Source of the DNA: DASPWW01 sp963756745
Lineage (GTDB): Bacteria > Actinomycetota > Thermoleophilia > Solirubrobacterales > 70-9
DNA: 64,000 bases
Direction of reading: 5' to 3'
Assembly: GCA_963756745.1 (NCBI GenBank)
Contig: CAVWOU010000010.1
Span: forward strand, 682,001 to 746,000
In this document: positions 62,663-64,000 of the stretch, piece by piece
Numbering within the stretch: position 1 is the stretch's first letter
Layout of the letters: each line of letters opens with the position of its first letter
The notes under the pieces: generated by a model
Database searches by the model: none
Seen by the model: the letters and a program-made list of their open reading frames with translations, nothing else
Told to the model about the DNA's origin: nothing
Program-made: the position numbers and the translations under genes

Positions 62663-64000
62663 ATGGCAACTGCCCGGGTCGAGGAGCGCCAGCTGCTCAA
62701 GGCGATGACGTGGTGGGACGGCTTCGTCATCGCGCTTGCGAACCCAGTCTTCCTGATCGCGGCGCTGGGCGCCTCGATCGGGGTGCTCGGGACAACAGGT
62801 GCGTTTGTGTTGTGGACCATCTCGGTCTGCCTCGGAGCGCTGCAGAACAACGTCTACGCCGAGATGGCAACGATGTTCCCGAACAAGTCGGGAGGCATCT
62901 CGCTTTACGCGCACGAGGCCTGGCGCAGGTATTCGTCGTTCGTCGGCCCGCTGGCTACGTTCGGCTACTGGTTCGCCTGGTCGAGCGTGCTGGCGATCAG
63001 TGGCTTCGTCATCGGCACGCTGGTGCAGGCCGAGTGGTTCTCGAGCACCACGTTCACCCAGGACGTGGGGAGCTTCCAGTGGAGCCTGCCGGTCTACATC
63101 GGAATCGGTTGCATCCTGCTCGTGTGGGTCGTCAACATCTTCGGCGTGCGGCCGGCTGTGTGGGTCGGCTACGTCACGGCCGCCCTGCTCTTGGTCCCGG
63201 CTGCCGTGCTGATGTTCCTGCCCTACATCACGGGTGACTGGACGAGCGACCACATGACCTGGGAGATCGGTGCCGGCGGCGGTCTGGGGCTGGCCATGAC
63301 CTGGCTCTACTTCATGGGCTGGTCGTCCTACGGCTTCGAGACGGTGGCGGCGTTCGCACCCGAATACCACTCCACCGAGACGGACACGCCCAGAGCGCTG
63401 CGCGCCTCGGCCGCCTTCTCGGTGCTGGTCTACGCGCTGCTGCCGCTGGGGTTGGGCGGCACGCTCGGGACCAATGTCGTTGGAAACGACGCGACCGCCA
63501 TCGCGTTCTACAAGACGGCCTTCGACACGCTCGTCGGGAACGCGCTCGGCCACGTCCTGATCGCGTGTCTGATCGCGGGACTGCTGCTGTCGATGAACAC
63601 GGCGACCATGGACGGCTCACGGGCGCTTTACGGGATATCCCGGGACGGGATGACAACCAAGTTGCTGGGCCGCCTCAACCGCTTCAGGGTGCCGGCCATC
63701 GCCATGACGCTGGACGCTCTCATCAACCTGTGGCTGATCTCGTACTTCGGCTACCCGCTCGACATCCTGGCGGCGGGCAACCTGGGTTACATACTCGCCC
63801 ACGTGTTCGCGCTCAGCGGCTTCCTGCTCCTGCGCAAGGACCGGCCGAGCTGGCCGCGACCGATCAAGCTGGGAGCCGTCTGGCTGCCGATCGCGGCGCT
63901 GCTGGCGGCGGTCAACCTGGCCTTCATCGTCGTCGGCGGGTTCATCTACTCCGGCGGGTTCCTCGGGATCGAGACCCAGTACGGCTACGGCTGGGACAAG
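62663..64000 (+). CDS. APC-family amino acid/amine permease (3' end beyond the window)
   Basis: An open frame from ATG 62663, behind a near-perfect ribosome-binding site, runs off the window after 446 residues. It has the APC superfamily layout: LLKAMTWWDGFVIALANPVF, the helix-1 break in AALGASIGVLGTTGAFVLW, YAEMATMFPNKSGGISLYAH (E-x-x-x-x-P-x-x-G-G), then FIGWSSYGFETVAAFAPEY-like helix 6 (MGWSSYGFETVAAFAPEYHS) and DGSRALYGISRDGMTTKLLG. About eleven helices are visible. Its position suggests uptake of the amine or amino acid used by the neighbouring dehydrogenase, which is inference. Confidence 0.9.
   Translation, partial: MATARVEERQLLKAMTWWDGFVIALANPVFLIAALGASIGVLGTTGAFVLWTISVCLGALQNNVYAEMATMFPNKSGGISLYAHEAWRRYSSFVGPLATFGYWFAWSSVLAISGFVIGTLVQAEWFSSTTFTQDVGSFQWSLPVYIGIGCILLVWVVNIFGVRPAVWVGYVTAALLLVPAAVLMFLPYITGDWTSDHMTWEIGAGGGLGLAMTWLYFMGWSSYGFETVAAFAPEYHSTETDTPRALRASAAFSVLVYALLPLGLGGTLGTNVVGNDATAIAFYKTAFDTLVGNALGHVLIACLIAGLLLSMNTATMDGSRALYGISRDGMTTKLLGRLNRFRVPAIAMTLDALINLWLISYFGYPLDILAAGNLGYILAHVFALSGFLLLRKDRPSWPRPIKLGAVWLPIAALLAAVNLAFIVVGGFIYSGGFLGIETQYGYGWDK

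Noticed and set aside
61931..63553. Upstream extension of the TMADH-like frame on the minus strand
   Set aside because: The conserved protein starts at 61930; the extension is antisense to the permease and out of frame with the stress protein.

Overview
The window is high-GC, densely packed bacterial chromosome. Gene order (proA-nadD-rsfS, comEA-comEC-holA-rpsT-murJ-lepA, hrcA-dnaJ-prmA, yqeY-phoH-ybeY-era, trp genes) and protein character (many GTG/TTG starts, 4-nt ATGA/GTGA/TTGA overlaps, Arg/Glu/Asp/Ala-rich proteins, MMPL, HadAB-like dehydratases, a DivIVA-like protein) point to an actinobacterium, most likely class Thermoleophilia (Solirubrobacterales/Gaiellales type). The class assignment is inference from gene content and order, not from a database search.

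Layout. 0-4.6 kb: a heavily frameshifted exported protein, then proA, nadD, rsfS, a DivIVA-like coiled-coil protein and a small protein. 4.6-8 kb: a PD-(D/E)XK endonuclease with a LexA-type (SOS) box at its start, whose frame continues through a tRNA-Ala(GGC) gene into a Phd/YefM-like antitoxin segment; then two tandem paralogous exported proteins. 8-20.7 kb: a GroES-like protein and two small conserved genes on the minus strand, then leuS, a cupin, acylphosphatase, the DNA-uptake genes comEA/comEC, holA, rpsT (minus), murJ and lepA. 20.7-29 kb: a SnoaL-like protein, a HadA-like dehydratase, a minus-strand MMPL transporter and TIM-barrel/peptidoglycan-binding protein, a HadB-like dehydratase, hrcA, dnaJ and prmA. 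29-35 kb: murI and the yqeY-phoH-ybeY-GNAT-era run. 35-47 kb: hisIE and tryptophan biosynthesis in two blocks (trpEGDC and trpFBA), separated by a VOC protein, a hydrolase, a pseudo-hydrolase/nucleotidyl cyclase fusion and an HtrA-type protease. 47-53 kb: a PPi-type phosphofructokinase, a DCC protein, an ABC solute-binding lipoprotein, a broken P1-family peptidase, an arginase-family enzyme and a BASS transporter.

53-64 kb is the most distinctive region. It encodes a protein very close to trimethylamine dehydrogenase (FMN and 4Fe-4S, with the covalent-flavin Cys30), EtfB and EtfA, a membrane Fe-S oxidoreductase of the DgcB/HdrD type whose first cysteine-rich (CCG) domain has lost its cysteines, a GcvT-like folate aminomethyltransferase, a phytanoyl-CoA-dioxygenase-family enzyme, a VOC protein, a universal stress protein and an amino acid/amine permease cut by the window end. 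Together they suggest import and oxidative demethylation of a methylated amine, with electrons passing enzyme to ETF to membrane quinone oxidoreductase and C1 units passing to folate.

Sequence quality: proA, the DivIVA-like gene, the endonuclease, a lipoprotein, the TIM-barrel protein and pfkA (twice) each show an apparent single-base insertion, always +1 in the gene's own direction. This looks like systematic insertion error in the assembly, so those genes are probably intact in the cell. The gene at 37-1083 and the peptidase at 50-51 kb carry many more shifts and may be genuinely decayed.
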